NCBI RefSeq assembly: GCF_016722785.1
Contig: NZ_JAEQNE010000004.1
Location: forward strand, 372,278-436,277
Reading direction: 5' to 3'
Length of the DNA: 64,000 nucleotides
DNA from: Ramlibacter monticola
Lineage (GTDB): Bacteria; Pseudomonadota; Gammaproteobacteria; Burkholderiales; Burkholderiaceae_C
The notes below the pieces were generated by a model. That model saw only the letters and a list, made by a program, of their open reading frames with translations, was not told the DNA's origin and ran no database searches. The translations under genes and the position numbers were made by a program. Position 1 is the first letter of the stretch. Each line of letters begins with the position of its first letter. This document shows, piece by piece, positions 62,046-64,000 of the stretch.

Positions 62046-62300
62046 TCAGCTCAGGGATGCGATCAGGTCGATGTACTGCTGCTTCGCGTCGTCGCTGGAC
62101 GTCCCCTTGAACCCGTTCCACGCGTCCCACTTCGCGCGCCCCACCATGTCGCCGAAGCCGGGCTTCTTCTCGGTGTTGTCCCCCACCGTGGCCTGCTTGT
62201 ACAGCCCGTAGATCTTCAGCAGGGTGGCGTTGTCGGGACGCTCGGACAGCTTCTTCGAATTGGCGACGGCGGCTTCGAAATCGGCGTTGAGATCGGCCAT
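62046..62300 (-). CDS. Acyl-CoA-binding protein
   Basis: An 84-residue four-helix ACBP. Ligand-binding motifs are LLKIYGLYKQATVGDN (Tyr and Lys), KPGFGDMVGRAKWDAWN and AKQQYIDLIASL. It binds long-chain acyl-CoA and buffers or delivers it. ACBP is uncommon in bacteria but known in proteobacteria. It lies beside a wax-ester synthase/DGAT-like gene transcribed divergently, which fits a role in acyl-CoA supply. Confidence 0.95.
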   Translation of the reverse strand: MADLNADFEAAVANSKKLSERPDNATLLKIYGLYKQATVGDNTEKKPGFGDMVGRAKWDAWNGFKGTSSDDAKQQYIDLIASLS

Positions 62301-62357
62301 GGATGCTCCGGTAGATGAATCCGGTTATCTTAAGGCGGACGACACGAGGAGGACGCG

Positions 62358-63779
62358 ATGGAGCGGGCCGGCGAGAACATGTCGAAGGTCGATACCGCGT
62401 GGCTGCGGATGGATTCGGCCAGCAACCTGATGATGATCGTGGGCGTGTGGACCGTGCGCCCCGCGATCCGCTGGCGCGAGCTGTGCGCGCGCGTGCAGGA
62501 GCGCCTGCTGCCCTACGAGCGCTTCCGCCAGCGCGTCGAGGAGCACGGCGGCTCCGCCCGCTGGGTGGAGCACGAAGTGGACGTGGCGCAGCACGTGGTG
62601 CGCGAGAAGCTGCCGCGCACCCGGGGCGGCGCGCAGGCGGCGCTGCAGCGGCGCATCGGCGAGCTCGCGATGCAGCCGCTGGACCGCGGACGGCCCCTGT
62701 GGCAGTTGCACCTGGTGGAGAACCACGAGGGCGGCAGCGCCATCGTGTTCCGCATCCACCACTGCATCGCCGACGGCATCGCCCTCATCGGCGTGACCCT
62801 GTCCCTCGTCGATGGCGGCCAGCCGCCGCCGGAACGCGCCAGCCGCGCGGAGGCCAACGGCGCGGAGGAATGGCTGGCCGAAAGCCTGGTGAGGCCGCTG
62901 GCGGCGCTGGTGCTGAAGGGGCTGGAGGCGGCGGGCGATCGCGCCGTGCGCTCGCTGCACCTGCTGCAGCGGCCGTCCCCCGGCCTGAAAGGCCCGCTCG
63001 ACCTGGCGCAGGGCGCGTGGCAGCTCCTGGGCGACGCGGCGGCGCTGCTGCTGATGCCCGACGACTCGCCCACGTCCCTCAAGGGCAAGCCCGGGGGAAG
63101 CAAGCGCGTGGCCTGGTGCCCGCCGCTGCCGCTGCCCGAGGTGAAGGCGATCGGCAAGGCGCTCAACTGCTCGATCAACGACGTCCTCCTGAGCTGCGTG
63201 GCCGGCGCACTGGGGCAGTACCTGCGGGCCAGGGGCGAGGACGTGGAAGGCGTGGAGATCCGCGCGATGGTGCCGGTGAACCTGCGCCCGCCGCAGCAGG
63301 GGCACGCGCTGGGCAACCATTTCGGCCTGGCGCCGCTGGTGCTGCCTGTGGGCATGGAAAACCCCATCGAGCGGGTCTACGAAGTGCGGCGGCGCATGGA
63401 CGCGCTCAAGGGCAGCACGCAGCCGCTGCTGGCCTTCGCGGTGCTGGCGCTCGCGGGCCTGCTGGTCAAGCCGGCGCAGGATGCGATCATGGACACCTTC
63501 CGCAGCAAGACCACCGCGGTGATGACCAACGTACCGGGCCCGCGCGAGCCGCTGGCCTTCCTGGGCTCCACGATCGAGCAGATGATGTTCTGGGTGCCGC
63601 AATCGGGCGACATCGGCCTGGGCGTGTCGATCCTGAGCTACGGCGGCAACGTGCAGTTCGGCGTGATGGGCGACACGCAACTGTGCCCCGACCCGCAGCA
63701 GATCATCGACCGCTTCGAGCCGGAGTTCGCGAAGCTGTCGCTGGTGACGCTGATGCTGCCGTGGGGGGATGAGGGCTGA
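62358..63779 (+). CDS. Wax ester synthase/acyl-CoA:diacylglycerol acyltransferase-like protein
   Basis: A 473-residue WS/DGAT family protein. The catalytic HHxxxDG is His134-His135 to Asp139-Gly140 in FRIHHCIADGIALIG. C-terminal family motifs are SINDVLLSCVAGALGQYL, RAMVPVNLRP, GNHFGLAPLVLP and TNVPGPREPLAFLGSTI (the NVPGP block). It esterifies fatty alcohols or diacylglycerol with acyl-CoA. ATG 62358 has GAGGAGG upstream; a second ATG at 62379 is possible. A truncated hairpin repeat follows. Confidence 0.92.
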   Translation: MERAGENMSKVDTAWLRMDSASNLMMIVGVWTVRPAIRWRELCARVQERLLPYERFRQRVEEHGGSARWVEHEVDVAQHVVREKLPRTRGGAQAALQRRIGELAMQPLDRGRPLWQLHLVENHEGGSAIVFRIHHCIADGIALIGVTLSLVDGGQPPPERASRAEANGAEEWLAESLVRPLAALVLKGLEAAGDRAVRSLHLLQRPSPGLKGPLDLAQGAWQLLGDAAALLLMPDDSPTSLKGKPGGSKRVAWCPPLPLPEVKAIGKALNCSINDVLLSCVAGALGQYLRARGEDVEGVEIRAMVPVNLRPPQQGHALGNHFGLAPLVLPVGMENPIERVYEVRRRMDALKGSTQPLLAFAVLALAGLLVKPAQDAIMDTFRSKTTAVMTNVPGPREPLAFLGSTIEQMMFWVPQSGDIGLGVSILSYGGNVQFGVMGDTQLCPDPQQIIDRFEPEFAKLSLVTLMLPWGDEG

Positions 63780-63781
63780 GG

Positions 63782-63890
63782 AAAACCCAACAGCCGAACG
63801 CAGAGGGCGCAGAGGTTACGCAGAGGACGCAAAAAGGACAAGGAAACCTCAAGAGGTTTTCTTCTGCGTCTTTTGCGATGGGGCTGTCCG
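63782..63890. repeat. Hairpin repeat, GCAGAGG family, copy 4, damaged right arm
   Basis: The left arm (AAAACCCAACAGCCGAACGC and on) is complete, with the CGCAGAGG words. The right arm starts normally (TTCTTCTGCGTCTTTTGCG) and then continues ATGGGGCTGTCCG, lacking the expected CCTCTGCGTTCGGCTG. It was probably deleted or recombined there. Confidence 0.7.
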
Positions 63891-63916
63891 AATTTTTGTG
63901 TTCGAGGCGCTCGGCA

Positions 63917-63974
63917 GACTTGTCCACGGCGGCGGGCGTCGCTTGCGACGAACGCACGCCGCGGTGGGCAAGTC
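63917..63974. repeat. Long imperfect palindrome near the window end
   Basis: GACTTGTCCACGGCGGCG pairs with CGCCGCGGTGGGCAAGTC (16 of 18), with a smaller GTCGC-TT-GCGAC hairpin inside. No gene is supported in 63780-64000; short minus-strand frames there run across repeats. Confidence 0.5.
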
Positions 63975-64000
63975 GGTGCATCTTACGGGGCGGTCCTTCG

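Noticed and set aside
63703..63981. A 92-codon minus-strand frame at the window end
   Set aside because: It runs across the hairpin repeat and the end of the acyltransferase gene; its PSAFGC-like words also appear in frames over other copies of the repeat.

Overview
The window is GC-rich (about 68-70 percent by eye), densely packed chromosomal DNA from a betaproteobacterium. It most resembles Burkholderiales, family Comamonadaceae (Ramlibacter/Variovorax-like). The evidence is gene order and protein content: pilQ-aroK-aroB-dgt, gltBD, an mlaFEDACB-bolA-murA-hisGDCBHAFIE-tatABC supercluster, petABC-sspA-sspB-tRNA-Thr, and dciA/M23 peptidase/secA. The genus is inference. I see no phage, plasmid, rRNA or CRISPR, so this is core genome with a few small mobile or repetitive elements.

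Layout. 1-9.7 kb: the 3' part of the type IV pilus secretin pilQ, an unusual Ig-like lipoprotein with EF-hand-like loops and a G8 tract, shikimate genes aroK and aroB, a dGTPase-like gene, an MFS transporter, and three small conserved genes. 9.8-10.6 kb: a Y1/REP-associated transposase bounded by perfect 23-bp inverted repeats. 10.7-16.9 kb: glutamate synthase gltB-gltD. 17.0-24.3 kb: outer-membrane lipid asymmetry genes mlaFEDACB, an ABC-2 exporter pair, a BolA-like gene and murA. 24.4-32.0 kb: the whole histidine operon, with a truncated AAA-ATPase relic between hisA and hisF. 32.0-34.4 kb: a small membrane protein, a HIT hydrolase and tatABC. 34.4-35.0 kb: a non-coding stretch with two inverted MITE-like elements. 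35.0-45.5 kb: an HtrA protease, a degenerate-GGDEF membrane protein, a Nif3-like protein, pdxA, mscL, cytochrome bc1 petABC, sspAB, tRNA-Thr(UGU), dciA and an M23 peptidase. 45.7-48.5 kb: secA. 48.6-51.7 kb: a CqsS-type sensor kinase with an LqsR-like response regulator and a divergent LuxR-type regulator. 51.7-58.1 kb: a coiled-coil protein, coaX, two peptidase/amidohydrolase genes, argE and an orphan substrate-binding protein. 58.2-63.8 kb: a cytoplasmic molybdopterin oxidoreductase, a lipoprotein aminopeptidase, a PHA-system protein, an acyl-CoA-binding protein and a wax-ester synthase/DGAT-like acyltransferase.

How the genes work together. Much of the window serves the envelope: lipid transport (Mla), peptidoglycan precursor synthesis (MurA), protein export (SecA, TatABC), quality control (HtrA) and osmotic safety (MscL). 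TatABC stands near petA, whose Rieske protein is a typical Tat substrate. Amino-acid metabolism is represented by aroKB, gltBD, the his operon and argE. The last few kilobases suggest a lipid or polyester storage neighbourhood.

The most interesting items are: (1) the CqsS/LqsR/LuxR signalling module, with no autoinducer synthase in the window; (2) a family of 125-133 bp hairpin repeats placed even inside operons; (3) two inverted MITE-like elements with perfect or near-perfect 20-bp ends; (4) the lipoprotein between pilQ and aroK; and (5) the truncated ATPase gene in the his operon, which ends in a hairpin.
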